A DNA stretch of 64,000 bases from Peromyscus leucopus (Eukaryota; Chordata; Mammalia; Rodentia; Cricetidae), in assembly GCF_004664715.2 (NCBI RefSeq), contig NC_051066.1:75923147-75987146 (forward strand). Direction: 5' to 3'. Below, one piece after another: positions 23,233-34,124 of this stretch (position 1 is its first letter; each line of letters begins with the position of its first letter). The position numbers and the translations under genes were made by a program. The notes under the pieces were generated by a model. That model saw only the letters and a list, made by a program, of their open reading frames with translations. It was not told the DNA's origin and did no database searches.

Positions 23233-23504
23233 ACACACACACAGAGGGGGGGCAGTCTGAGGCTAGCTCAAACACCATATGATATATATGAAGAGGTGGA
23301 AAGTTCTAAATAATATCAGGTGCACAGTGTAAAACAAGATGTATGAATCTGTCATTTTGTTGATGTAAAATAGTGATGATGTTCTGACTTGGTTGGTTCA
23401 AGAGATTAAGTTTCCAATGAAATGCTTATCTGCATGCAGAGTCTTTGCATAGAGGATTTATCTAAGGTTCTGGCAGGTGCCACTTAAAGCCTCTTTAAGA
23501 TGCC
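23233..23504. other. Flank of the candidate peptide relic
   Basis: A short CA run and G7 at 23233-23253 follow the GATA array. No TATA box or repeat was recognised upstream of 23505. Confidence 0.3.
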
Positions 23505-23717
23505 ATGAAGAACAAGATGCTTCTGTTCCTCACCACATGTGTTCTCATTATGTTGGTCCTGAGATCCACTGAAGTTCTCACAAAAGCAGAATAATTTGAC
23601 ATAAAACACTATATCATCCACACAAATATTGACATTAGCGTGTGGGGACAAATAGGATGCTTTTGTACTTCAGAGGCTTGTAATATAGTCCACTGCCCAG
23701 GCTTGAAATGTGTTTGA
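23505..23717 (+). pseudogene. Broken frame like a small secreted cysteine-rich peptide, family unknown
   Basis: ATG at 23505, in a GCCATGA context, opens 29 codons reading MKNKMLLFLTTCVLIMLVLR and STEVLTKAE: a lysine-containing n-region, a 15-residue hydrophobic core and a polar c-region, as in a secretory signal peptide. An in-frame TAA lies at 23592-23594. After it the same frame stays open for 40 codons to TGA at 23715-23717 and ends in a cysteine cluster, GCFCTSEACNIVHCPGLKCV (five cysteines, C-x-C-x4-C-x4-C-x4-C). No GT splice donor lies at the expected place and no A-tail was found, so processed or unprocessed origin is open. I do not recognise the family. Rodents carry many fast-evolving secreted peptides, which fits but proves nothing. 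Chance is possible for so short a frame, and it should be treated as a candidate relic. Confidence 0.35.
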
Positions 23718-24859
23718 GCCGACACTGGTTAACCCTTATCTTTCCTTGCCATGCTGGTGTGAATGTTCTCTTTAACAATGAATTTAAAGCTTGAGTTTAC
23801 ATATTATATACCATTGGTATTCAGGTAACATGACTCAGAGATTAGCCAGTGGATGAATTACTTATTCCACCTCTTTTGTAAATTTGTAGAAAAACAAAAA
23901 TGAAACAAGGAAAAAAATCACTTCTTTGTCATGTTTTTGTGCAAGATTGGAAATCAAAACCTGGGTCAGGGGGCACTATTGAAGTCTAAATGAATAAGAT
24001 CTTGTTGTTTTCTGTAACTTAGGGTCAGTAGCAGTAAAACTTGTACTCATCGGATAATTCTCTTCATTATTTGTTGGTTGAGTACAACTTAGAGATTTGC
24101 CTGAAGAAGACAGAGTTATGAGATTTTGAGGTCAGAATATCCAATTTATTAGATTTTGATAATCAATGTGATTTACAAGCAAAATCAAAGTCTCCCACCT
24201 TAGAAAAGTGTCTCATCAGATGAAAAAAATTCTTCAAAGGTTTGATTCACTGGTGGAGTTTTGTACAAATTCACCCAAAGCACAGCTTTAATCTTATTTT
24301 ATAATAAAACAAAACAAAAATTCTTGCTGTGTCCAAAGGTATAGATCAAATCCCAAGAATTAAGATTTCAATGAGGGAGCAGGCAAATACATGCCTCTCT
24401 GATAGAAATTTAAAACAGTAAAGGAGTTGGGCACATTCAGACTAAAAGAGAATAAAAATAAGCTTTTAACATTTATATCTGATTCTTGCTCAGAAGGAAT
24501 GATAGTCCTGAACTTATAAGGCTATAAAATCCTATGTGAGAACAAAGCAATCTCCAGCTCTGCTGATTCACACGTGTGAAGCTCAATGAGAAAATAGGGC
24601 GACATCTGCAATCTTGGCTTAACTGCATGCATTCTATTGTATGTACAGTTCACGGCATGTAGCTAAACTAGCAATTCAAAGGCTCTGGAAAGCACCAGTA
24701 CTATGTCATTGAATTCCATGGAAAAGGTAGAAATGACTGCATCACATGTTTAATTTTTATTTTACAAGATTCACTGTAAGTGGGAAAAAATAGCTGTAAG
24801 TGGGTAAAAAAACATTTTGTTTTTACCATGTGTGATCTAGATTTATAATAGTGGGCATA
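23718..24859. other. About 1.1 kb without recognised features
   Basis: AT-rich, no frames over 60 codons, no repeat ends. Confidence 0.4.
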
Positions 24860-25218
24860 TGAAACAGGATTTTTTTCCTATTTTACTGGCTAATTTTTTC
24901 TTTGATAATTTCATACACATATATAATTTATTCAAATTTCTCTCTCTCTCTCTTTCTCTCTTTCTCTCTCTCTCTCTGCCTTCTATTATGTTTCTCCTAT
25001 ACCTATCCACCTTCTTTCCTCATCCATACAAGTCCATATTAACAGGGTCACAATTTTGGTTTTTCTTTGTGATCCTCTTAGTGTAAGTAGGGTCATCTGT
25101 GTGAACATTAGATTGAATTTTCCATTGGAGCCTTCTGGGTTCACCAAGGGATACATAACTGAAGGTAATGATTCCCTGACTCCCTGAGTCTATCAGTAAC
25201 AAATAGTTCAGTGGTGAG
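24860..25218 (-). repeat. Probable LINE-1 UTR fragment, antisense, with (TC)n
   Basis: TTTGATAATTTCATACACATATATAATTTATTC followed by a (TC)n run at 24939-24978 and ATTTTCCATTGGAGCCTTCTGG resembles antisense rodent L1 UTR. Moderately convincing. Confidence 0.45.
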
Positions 25219-25302
25219 GTTCTATTGATACATTTTCTTACTATTCTGCAAACTGAATTTGTTCTATTGATGTATTTTCTTACTATTCTCCTCTTCAATA
25301 TT
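25219..25302 (+). repeat. 42-bp tandem duplication, two units
   Basis: TTCTATTGATACATTTTCTT at 25220 recurs as TTCTATTGATGTATTTTCTT at 25262, and both continue ACTATTCT. The spacing is exactly 42, with 27 of 29 core bases identical. Confidence 0.85.
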
Positions 25303-26343
25303 AAAAGTTTAGTCTTTAAAAGCTTGAGAAACTACACTTCCAGTGACTCCAAGGTCTAATATAGAATTCTCTGGAACTGACAAACATATAATATAACTAA
25401 TGGCATAAACAATAAAAGGATTTTTATAATAAGGAGTTTCATTTCAAATCTAACACTGACATTGAACTTGATCCTTCACTCTCATTAGACATGAATTTAA
25501 ATAAGGTACAAAGCAGAACCTGAATGTTTATTCCATTCTTACTTATCTTTATAAAATGAAGAGAGAGTACAGCATAAAAGTTAAATATTTGCTATCTTCT
25601 TGTTTAAAGAAAGTGATATGTATGAAAGTCAAGAAAATTCAGTTAAAAAAGAGGTTTTACAGTTGTACTACTACAATCCTGAAATATATAAAACAATCAA
25701 GTTCTAAAATGACATTTTATATTGCCAGTCATGTGGAATTTGAGACCAGAAAAATGAGAAGGCAGAGGTCAAACATTGTATATCTCTCTGACAGAGGAGA
25801 CATACTCTCAGTAGCAGTGGATGTCAAGCAAGAGGCTAGGGGCCTTAGAAATACATTGCCGACATGACCATCTTTACTCTACCTGCTATTCTTGTTCATG
25901 ATTCACTCTGTGGGTTTTATTTGGGGAAATTGCTTTTTCCTTTGAAGTCTTCAAGGGGCTAACTTTACTCAGATGTATTGAGTATTTTACTGTTGTTTTG
26001 TTCATCAAAACAAGGGCCTCACTCATAATAAAAACTTTTATTCTGTATTTGAGTTATATCTCCAGCCACCCCATCAAGTATTTTAGGGAGGGCATTTATT
26101 AATATGCTATGTGCCTATGTTTTTCCTCACATCTACACTGAGAAAGAAATTCTAACATCTGGAATCCTGGATTAGAACAAAAAATGTACTTTTTATTGCT
26201 ATGAGTGACTCATAGTAATCTTCAAGGCTCAGTATTTATGATTACACTACACTGAATCCGTGATTGATCCCAAAATGGATGGTATAACAGTTACCTAACC
26301 AGCCAATCACTCTTGAAAGACACTAATAGTGTTTTTAGATGCC

Positions 26344-26346
<3 letters not shown>
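25303..26346. other. About 1 kb without recognised genes
   Basis: The 103-codon frame at 25556-25867 is lysine-rich, without domains or signal peptide, in AT-rich DNA. The region 26030-26068 (GAGTTATATCTCCAGCC) may be an antisense ID head. Otherwise nothing recognised. Confidence 0.4.
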
Positions 26347-26386
<40 letters not shown>

Positions 26387-26454
26387 TGTGTGTGCATGTG
26401 GAGGTCAGAATTCAGCCTCCATTGTCATTTCTCAGGTGCCATCTTCCTTTCTTT
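26347..26454 (-). repeat. (TG)n with adjoining antisense SINE fragment
   Basis: (TG)n from 26348 to about 26395 runs into GCATGTGGAGGTCAGAATTC and TTCTCAGGTGCCATCTTCC, the usual antisense B4/B3-type lead. Confidence 0.65.
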
Positions 26455-27610
26455 AAATACTTTAAAATTAAAATATAATAGCATCATTTCCCTTCATTTC
26501 CTTTCCTTCCTGCAGGTTTTGATATGATACTTCCATTTCCTCCCAAACTCCTGGGGTCTCTTCCTCCCTAAGTGTGGGGCGGGGGGGGGGGGGTGTACAT
26601 GATTTTACAAGGCTTCTTCTTGGGGAAGACTAAGATTACTTCTTCCATTCCCAACATCCCTTAGTTGTCTCTAGTCTTTGTCTAGGGGAGAACCCTATGA
26701 GATCCTCCTTGCTGCTGTTGTCTTTGTTCACGTTTTGTTTGGAAGCCATAGTTTTGAAGTATCATGGATGAAGCTTCTCAGCCATTTATAGAAAATATGA
26801 CCTCCCAGATTGCCTGGGACTGTCTCTTACAATCTTTCTGCCCCTCTTCTACAATATTCATTAGGCCTTGTAGGGGCAGGAATTCTGTAGTGGATGTATC
26901 CATTGGGGCTGGGAAACTCATGATCACTTGTTCTCTGCACTTGACTCATTGTGGGTTTCTATAATGGTCTCTGTCTGTTGCAAAAAAAAAAAAAAGCTTC
27001 TTTGGTGAGGGTTGGAAACTACCCTCATCTGTGGGCATAAGAGTAAGTATGTGGAACACAACTAGAAATTATACTGTTTTAGGAAAGTGGTGGCAGTCAA
27101 TTTTATCATGACCTCACTAGAGCTGGGAAGTTGGCTAGGTACAAAGCATAATATCCCTCCTACTGGGTGACCCTTAAGTCCAATTAGATAGCTTCTGGTC
27201 AGCACCAAGATATATGTGCCACTATTATGCCTTTAAGGATATCTTACCATGCTAGTTATTGTTGTGGTTCATAGACTTGATAGCTGGTTAACACTACTGT
27301 TTGCTTAGAATTACTTTCCACTTCCACAAAAGTTAGTCTTCAGGAGGAGACTTTCATGTTAGAGCAGCTTGAATCTTCTGTGTCCTCTCTCCAAAGCCCA
27401 TGTAGTTTTCAGCAATAAGAAATTATCTTCAATCTCTGACAGGCAAATAAAGGCAATGGCAATAGTCTATATTGTTTTGGAAGTCCTTTGGCTCTCTTGG
27501 TCAACAACTCAAAAGAGGGTTTCCCATGCCTAGTCCAGAAGTCCTTATTATGAACAATACTCTCTTGGGAGAGTAGAGCATTGTCAGCCAAAGACGTTAA
27601 CTCCACTTAA
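26455..27610 (-). repeat. Rodent LINE-1 3' UTR (Lx-like), antisense, about 1.15 kb
   Basis: TTCTTCTTGGGGAAGACTAAG, TCTTACAATCTTTCTGCCCC and AATATTCATTAGGCCTTGTAGG are the reverse of the sense unit beginning near 2521 and 30290. The second half matches the antisense copy at 1270-2029. G13 at 26581-26593 and A14 near 26982 are internal homopolymers. Confidence 0.8.
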
Positions 27611-27644
27611 AGTATATATGCTTATTGCACTTGGTGCCATTCTC

Positions 27645-27866
27645 ATTCCTTCTTGAGGCAAGATCACTCACTGGCTGGAGCTCACCTAGTGGGTCATGCT
27701 GACTACCCAGAGAGGATCAGGCAACCAACCACCTATCTGTACCTCCACAGTGCCAGGATTATAAGCATGCCCTGGATATTTTTTTATATATCCTCCATGT
27801 ATAGAACTCAGGTCCCCATGTTTGTGTGGCAAGTATTTTACTGAGCTTTTTTCAGAGCCCACCTTC
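27645..27866 (-). repeat. B4-type SINE, antisense
   Basis: CTTGAGGCAAGATCACTCACTGGCTGGAGCTCACC, CCACAGTGCCAGGATTATAAGCATGCC, TAGAACTCAGGTCCCCATGT and GGCAAGTATTTTACTGAGC give reversed B4 order. Confidence 0.75.
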
Positions 27867-28199
27867 ATGTTTATATAAGGAAAGCTGATACAGTACTAGC
27901 AGTCTTGCTTCTAGTTAATACGATATGTAAATGTTAATCAATACATCATGACAAGGAAAAATGAGAAAGATGGGTGTTATTTGGGAAGGAAGAAACAAAA
28001 CTTTAATTTCCCTTGGGCCATAATTTGTCTATATAAACACCCCAAAACACAAATTATTAATCATACTCACTCCATGTTAATAAGATTGATAAGTATAAAT
28101 TCAGTGCACACAGCATTTAAAATGTGTAACCTTGGAATACCATTCACAGAAGCAACAAAAAAACCCATAATATCTCTTATATAACTAAATATATTTAAG
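27867..28199. other. No feature recognised
   Basis: AT-rich. A 78-codon frame at 27948 has no signature. Confidence 0.35.
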
Positions 28200-28207
28200 A
28201 CAGATAA

Positions 28208-28252
<45 letters not shown>

Positions 28253-28258
28253 CAGATA
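28200..28258 (+). repeat. (GATA)n microsatellite
   Basis: About 13 GATA units with one GACA near the right end. Confidence 0.97.
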
Positions 28259-28510
28259 GTTTGTGGTGAATTGGTTCCAAGAAACTATAGAACACCAAAA
28301 TGTATTGATGTTCAAGTGCCCTCTCTAAAGTGAAACCACATTTGCAAATATCCTACATAGTTTTTTATATCTTAAGTCATTTATATATTACTATGATAGC
28401 AAATAAAATATAAGTGCTATATAAATACTTGCTGTAATTGATTGTTTAATGTATAGTCCAAAGACAAAAATTATAGACCCTTTCATACCTTTTCTAAGCA
28501 TTTTAAAATA
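28259..28510. other. No feature recognised
   Basis: AT-rich spacer. Confidence 0.3.
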
Positions 28511-28537
28511 TTTACTTTTGTTTGTGTGTATGTACAT

Positions 28538-28573
<36 letters not shown>

Positions 28574-28800
28574 AAGTGTGTGAGTGTATGTGTGTGTGAG
28601 TATGTGAATGTGAGTGGATATGTGAGGGTGTGTGTGTCACACTGTGCCAGTGCCCATGAAAGCCAGAAGAAGGCATCAGAGAATCATATACCCTAGATTG
28701 ACAGGCAGTAATGAACTGCTGAGTCTAGGTGCTTGGAACTGAACTCAGGTTTTCTAGAATAAAAAGTCCCTTAACACTGATCAATCAACTCTGTGCCTTT
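28511..28800 (-). repeat. B3 SINE, antisense, with (TG)n
   Basis: (TG)16 at about 28541-28572 and further TG-rich runs to about 28640 lead into GTGCCAGTGCCCATGAAAGCCAGAAG, GCTTGGAACTGAACTCAGG and a decayed antisense head. Confidence 0.8.
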
Positions 28801-29174
28801 TCCTGAATATCATTATCCACAGTTGTTTTACTTCACAGATGCAGAACTTACAGCTAACAGCGACCAACTATATCTACATCTATATGTGTAGACATAACAC
28901 ATCCATGGATGCTATCTTTACGAAAAGCATTTAAATACAATATAAACAATTAAGTGGACTATTATACTGAAGAAATCACAAAGACGCATTGATTCTTGGC
29001 TAATTGCTCTCCAAAAATACTTTGAAGGAATTAAATCAAAATGCCCACACAATTCCTCAGAGAAATGATGCAGGATTCTAAAGTTTAGAAGTAAGTAAAT
29101 TATCAACTGCAGTTGAAAAAATTCTGAGGGCAAATCAACATAGAAAGCTTGCTTTTTCCATCAGAAGTTAATAT
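28801..29174. other. No feature recognised
   Basis: AT-rich. Antisense frame at 28918-29133 has no signature. Confidence 0.35.
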
Positions 29175-29475
29175 GGAGTTAAAATGTTTGCTTTGGAAGC
29201 ATGAGGACCTGAGTTCAGTTCCTAGCATCCACATAAAATCCAGACATGGTGACACATATCTGTAATCCCAGTCCTGCAGGATTGGGGCACAGGATGATCT
29301 TTAGGCTTGATGGCCAACTATTGTAGTTGAAATAGTGAACGCTCAGGTTAGTAAAGAGACTTTGTCTCAAAAATAAGGGGGAAACAATGAAGACCAACAT
29401 TGACTTCTAGCTCCACATGCACACTCACAAATTCATGCGCATACACACAGACACACACACACACACACACACAAA
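29175..29475 (+). repeat. B4-type SINE, sense, with (CA)n tail
   Basis: GGAAGCATGAGGACCTGAGTTCAG, GACATGGTGACACATATCTGTAATCCCAG, GACTTTGTCTCAAAAATAAG and CACATGCACACTCACAAATTC, then (CA)n at about 29449-29473. ID-like head, B1-like body, then the B4 3' part. Confidence 0.8.
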
Positions 29476-29984
29476 TTATTTGCTCCCTATCACACATTAC
29501 AATGAAAAATGAATCTTTCATAAATTAACCTAATTTAAAATAAAACTTATTTAAATTTTAGGAGGCTATCTAAACTGAGAGTAGAAAAAAAAGAGTCCTT
29601 TAACAAATAAAAGTTAGAATTTGCACTGAAAAATAATTGATAAATTTGAATGTTTTTTTTTTAATTTTTTGAAAAGACATTACAACACCATTAAAACCAA
29701 AGCCAAAGAGAAGTTTACACTATGAATAAGAAAATGGTCTCAGGTATAGATTGAAATTCTATAAAATTTCCATACAATAAAGATACATAAAGATGTAAGT
29801 GGTTACACACTATTAAAAAAGAAAAAGAAGGGGGTTAAAAAGAAAAAGAAAGCCAAAATTGGCAATCTATCCAATGGTGTCCCCTCTGATAAATGAAACA
29901 GGACAAATAAAAATGTTTAAAACCCTATTAGGTTCCTATTACAATGGCAAGAGTGAATGTCTGATTACAAAAGTGGTGGAGGAT
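29476..29984. other. AT-rich spacer with purine run
   Basis: No gene. A purine-rich low-complexity piece lies at 29814-29852. Confidence 0.4.
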
Positions 29985-30085
29985 GGCTGTGGTAGGCGAT
30001 AACTGTAATATCAATACTTGGGAAACTGAGGCACAACGATTGATGCAAGCTTTAAGGCCAGCCTGCCCTACATAGTCTACAATGT
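29985..30085 (+). repeat. Old B1/PB1-like SINE fragment, sense
   Basis: GATGGCTGTGGTAGGCGATAACTGTAATATC, GGGAAACTGAGGCACAACGATTG and TTAAGGCCAGCCTGCCCTACATAG. Monomeric B1-like and diverged. Confidence 0.6.
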
Positions 30086-30284
30086 AAGTATGTAAGTACA
30101 TGCCAATGTGAGCTGTAGAGTGAGCATTTTCTTGAGTAATGATAGAAGGCAAGAACTCATACATTTCTGTTGTGTAATTTGAAAGCAATTTGGAAATAGT
30201 TAATGAACTATAAGAATATATTTGTGATCTAGGAATTTTACTTCCAGAAACTTATCCTAAAAAATCTTTCACATTTAGAAAACA

Positions 30285-31196
30285 ATCCCACACCTAAGGC
30301 TCAAGGAATATTGCAGAAGAGGAAATGTCAGGAAAGATTAGATGCAAACACCTACAGCCAAACATTAGGCAGAACTCTGGGAACTCTATAGAAGACAGGG
30401 AGAACAGATTGTAGAAGCTAGAGGGGTCGAAGATACCAGGAGAATGCCAGAGAATCAACTAGGCAGGGACCATAGGGGCTCACAGAGATTGAAGCTGTAA
30501 CCATGGAGCTTACATGGGTCTGCACCAGGCCCTCTGCATACATGCTGTGGTTCTTTAGCATGGGGTTTTTGTGGGACTCCTAACATTGGGAGTGGGGGTG
30601 TCTCTGACTCTCCTGCCTGCTTGTGGGACCTAATTTCTCCTACTGAGTTTTCTTGTCCAGCCTTTATATGAGGGTTTATGCCTAGTCTTACTGTATCTTG
30701 TTATGCTGAGTTCAGTTGGTATCACTGGGGGAGGCTTGCTCTTACTGAATGGAAAAGGAGGAGCTGTGGATCTGGGGGATAGGAGAAGGAGGGTAGTTGG
30801 GAGGAAGGGAGGGAGGGAAGACTACAGCTGGGATGTATTGTATGAGAAAAATAAATTTAAAAAAAAAAGATTCTAAGATCTGGAGGATCAGGGAGTTTGC
30901 TGTAAGACTATGTCTCTGAGGAATGCCAGAAACTACACCCATAATGTCTCACAAACATGAATGTCTAAACATAAGCTGAACAAGGAATACAATAGACATG
31001 CCAAAGTAGACAGTGGAAATACCATTAATCATTAACCCTACTCAAAGAACTGGAGGCAGCTAAGGAATCCTGAGAGGGGGAGAAAAAGTCTTTCCCAGGG
31101 AAGAGGACAGCAATTAGTTATCCAATAAGAAATGCCCAGCCCTGAAAACATATATGCAAGTAACATTACATAGACTGAGCAGGTTGTATTTAGGAA

Positions 31197-31238
<42 letters not shown>

Positions 31239-31445
31239 TGTTTGTGTGTGTGTGTGTCTTACACTATCATACAGCAAACTCCTTGGTCTCCAGATCTTAG
31301 AATCTTTATATATATGTAATGACAATTAATGACACGAGAGGCCATAAATTTGAAAGAGAGCAAGAAGGAACATGTGAGAGATTTTGGAGGGAAGAAATGG
31401 AAGGAGGAAATAATATAATTATATTATGGTGTTAAAAATGAAAGA
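30285..31445 (+). repeat. Rodent LINE-1 3' UTR (Lx-like), sense, split by a nested L1
   Basis: The outer unit begins CACACCTAAGGCTCAAGGAATATTGC, is interrupted at 30340, and resumes at 30866 with GATTCTAAGATCTGGAGGATCAGGGAG. It continues through GACATGCCAAAGTAGACAG to GTAATTATATTAT near 31420. It parallels 2516-3050. A (TG)n at 31200-31256 has expanded where the other copy has TATGTACATAC-type sequence. Confidence 0.8.
30340..30865 (+). mobile_element. Nested LINE-1 3' UTR insertion, sense, with target-site duplication
   Basis: Starts GATGCAAACACCTACAGCC, passes GACTCCTAACATTGGGAGTG and GGGGATAGGAGAAGGAGGG...GGAAGGGAGGGAGGGAAG, and ends GTATTGTATGAGAAAAATAAATTTAAAAAAA. AAAGATT at 30333-30339 is repeated at 30866-30872, and joining the outer flanks restores the L1 unit seen near 2560. 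Confidence 0.8.
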
Positions 31446-32694
31446 AATATTCAAAAAATTGATGGGAAAAACAAGAAAAATAAATGAATTCATACATATT
31501 TAGAAAGAATGAGTACAGAAATGATAATTACAGGGCTCTTTGTAATTATGAAAAAAGTGAAGAAATGATCATCTGCAATAAGCTTTATTTATTTATTCAG
31601 TGACATTCAATAGTGAAAATAAATAAGCTCTATTTCCATGAATAACCATAAGTAATATTTAAAAATATAACATACATTACAAAACCCCATTTCAAATGAT
31701 GCCTTTAGAAAAATATAACGTCTATAGCATTTAAATCTACAACTATATGATATAATTTTATGAACACCTTTGTATCAGACATTCCCATGAGTCTAAGAAA
31801 AAATTTTAAGTGAACATTCTAAAACTTTTCTGAGGTTGAGGCAGAAAGTCAGAAAACATGGGATAAAAATGGCCAGGAACAATAAAGAGGCAACACAAAG
31901 GGAAATAACAAGTAACTTACGGATTCTGCAAGGGAGACAAATTTTAACTTATGGAAAGCAACCACAATAATCAGTGAGAGCAGTGAGCGCCAGAGGAGCA
32001 GAGGTTGATTGCCAGTTGATCCCTGAGATGCCTACAAAGCTAGCTCCTGCCCCATCTCATTGTCTATTCCCCAGCAACCAACACCCATGCAATTAAAATG
32101 CTTAACGCTCCCTGATTGCTGGCTCCTTCCGATACTTGAGATGACATGGCGGCGCTGCAAAATTACTTAAGTTTTTAAATAGAACAGAAGTTTGGGCTTT
32201 GTTTGGTTTATTATTCGAATTTAGATCTTTCTCACAGATTGGGTTCTTTGGAATCAGATGGTGAAAATGTGTGATGTGTAGAATATTTAAAAGAGGTTGA
32301 CACCTGGAGAGGCAAAGAAGAGGAAGCTGGGCTGGAAAACAGAAACAGCACTGTGATACAGCTTCAGGCAAGGGTACAGGAGGCACTTGCTTACCAGTGG
32401 CCAATTAAGTTGGTAGAAAGCACCTTGCCTGGTCTCTACCAACCTGTGGGCAGGCTATACCTATCTACTCATTGGATGTAGGACACCAGGCAAAGACTTG
32501 GGAACAAAGCTTTGGAAAGGGATCAGAAAACTCTCAGTTGACAGAGACTCTGCTCACCTCATCCCAGCAAAGGGGAAATACACCACTCCCTGAAGAAGTC
32601 CTGGAGGGCTCAGGTCAGGCTGCACATCCATCTGAGCTCTACTAAGAAAGAACTTCTGCTTCCTTTTAAAAAAAATAAATACTTTAAAAATTAC
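31446..32694. other. About 1.2 kb without recognised genes
   Basis: AT-rich first half. 32270-32620 is more balanced. The antisense 100-codon frame at 32102-32404 shows no domain or signal peptide. No repeat was recognised. Confidence 0.4.
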
Positions 32695-33505
32695 TTAATA
32701 ATGCGTGTCTCCTCTTGGTTATCCTGCTATTGCCCTGTGTTGTGGAAATCCTGCAGCTTTGGGTTTGCAGGACTGGTCCCTTCATGTGCTCCAGAAGATC
32801 ACAGATGGGGTGGACACTGGGGTGGGCCAAGCCATAATCCTGGTTCTGTGCCTGGATAGTTGCAGGGTTGGTCAGCCCACACGTTCTACCTTGTCCTCAC
32901 CACAAGGGGAACACTCTTGCATTGTCCTGGCGAGTTCACCCCTTACAGCCATAAGCAGGGCCTGGCCAGCTCTCCTGCCCTCAGGTCTTCAGGGTCAGAT
33001 CGTCCATATCTACTCCTTCAGAGCCAGCTCTGCTGGCTTGTCTAGGTGTGGCGCAAGGCAGGGCTACTCTCCCAAGAGCCGAAGCCGACTAGGGGCAGGG
33101 CCAGCTCTCCTGCTCTTTTGACCTCAGGGCCAGCTCTCCCACCTGCCTGAGATATTGATGGAGGAGGGAGGGATTCTGTCTCCTGCACGGTCCAGTGAGG
33201 GTCCAGCATCCATAATATAGCAGAAATCAGAGGCCTGGAAGTAGACCAATGACTCTTTGCAACGAACACTTGCAAGTAAAGATGTATGGACAAAGGGGTT
33301 TACTGTGTGACTCATTATGTTACATCATAGCTTCCATTACGAGATTTTCTCCCTTTTTTTTCTCTTTTTTTTTTCTTCTTTTTTCTCTTAAATTTCATGG
33401 GGGGTGGACTGCAAGGGCAGAAGGTTGATACGCAGGGCCAGGAAATGAATGGGATCAAGATGCATGATGTGAAAGACAGAAAGAATAAATAAGAAGAAAG
33501 TTAAA
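32695..33505 (+). repeat. GC-rich rodent L1-type 3' UTR, sense
   Basis: The 3' end matches the 9.5-11.3 kb copy: GACCAATGACTCTTTGCAAC, GAACACTTGCAAGTAAAGATG, GGAAATGAATGGGATCAAG, ATGCATGATGTGAAAGAC. Here the GC-rich body is only about 0.45 kb. It has CCAGCTCTCCTGC phrases but no clear 251-bp units. The 138-codon frame at 32705 lies in it. Confidence 0.6.
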
Positions 33506-33661
33506 AATAATTAATAATAATAATGTGTGCCTCAGTTTCTTCATTTATTAAATGAGTCATCAAGGCTAGATGAATTGGTTCCATTAGCCTTCACATGGAT
33601 TTGCTCTCTGTGAAATAGGGGAAAAGCAGCATTTTACTAAACTTTGACCACTACCATTTCC
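33506..33661. other. Short unique spacer
   Basis: No signature; left flank of the L1 insertion below. Confidence 0.3.
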
Positions 33662-33677
33662 AAAAAGAAATTATTCT
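33662..33677 (+). repeat. Left target-site duplication of the inverted L1
   Basis: Identical to 34038-34053. The first A bases may belong to the tail in the right copy, so the secure core is AAGAAATTATTCT. Confidence 0.9.
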
Positions 33678-34037
33678 CTGTTTAGTTCTAAAGCCCATTT
33701 CTCAATTGGACTGTTGTTCCTTTTGATGTCTAATTTCTTATTCCTTATTATTCTGGATATCAGTCCTCTGTCAGATGTGGGGTTGGTGAAGATCTTTTCC
33801 CATTCTGTAGGCTGTCGCTTGGCTCGGTCTGGGAAGGGGGAATGGACCTGCCTGGACTGAGTCTACCAGGTCAACCCCGGTCCTCGGGGGAGGGGAGGGG
33901 TGGCGAGAGGGGGAGAACAGGGGAATCTGTGGCTATTATGTTGAACTGAATGGTGTTGTAAAATAATAATAAAAAAAAATTACAGTAAAAAAAAATAAAA
34001 AAATAAAATGCCAAAAAAAAAATGTGAGAAAAAAAAA
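33678..34037 (+). mobile_element. Young 5'-inverted LINE-1 insertion (twin-primed)
   Basis: Left part 33678-33823 is antisense L1 (TTTTGATGTCTAATTTCTTA, GATATCAGTCCTCTGTCAGA, GTGAAGATCTTTTCCCATTC). From about 33824 the sense 3' UTR begins (CTCGGTCTGGGAAGGGGG, GGACCTGCCTGGACTGAG, GGGGAATCTGTGGCTATTAT) and ends in a complex A-rich tail. AAAAAGAAATTATTCT at 33662-33677 recurs at 34038-34053. Low decay of the tail and duplication indicates a recent event. Confidence 0.9.
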
Positions 34038-34053
34038 AAAAAGAAATTATTCT
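34038..34053 (+). repeat. Right target-site duplication of the inverted L1
   Basis: Directly follows the A-tail; identical to 33662-33677. Confidence 0.9.
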
Positions 34054-34124
34054 AGATTCGGATTTCCATGGGGATTCATCACTCCTCACCTTTAAAGTAG
34101 ACTGTAAAAAACCATAGTGACTGG

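Noticed and set aside
23055..23240. Periodic GATA array considered as a CRISPR-like or regulatory array
   Set aside because: Four-base units without spacers: an ordinary microsatellite in a mammalian genome.
32705..33121. 138-codon frame in GC-rich DNA
   Set aside because: It is contained in the sister L1-type UTR copy, with no conserved domain and no partner exons.
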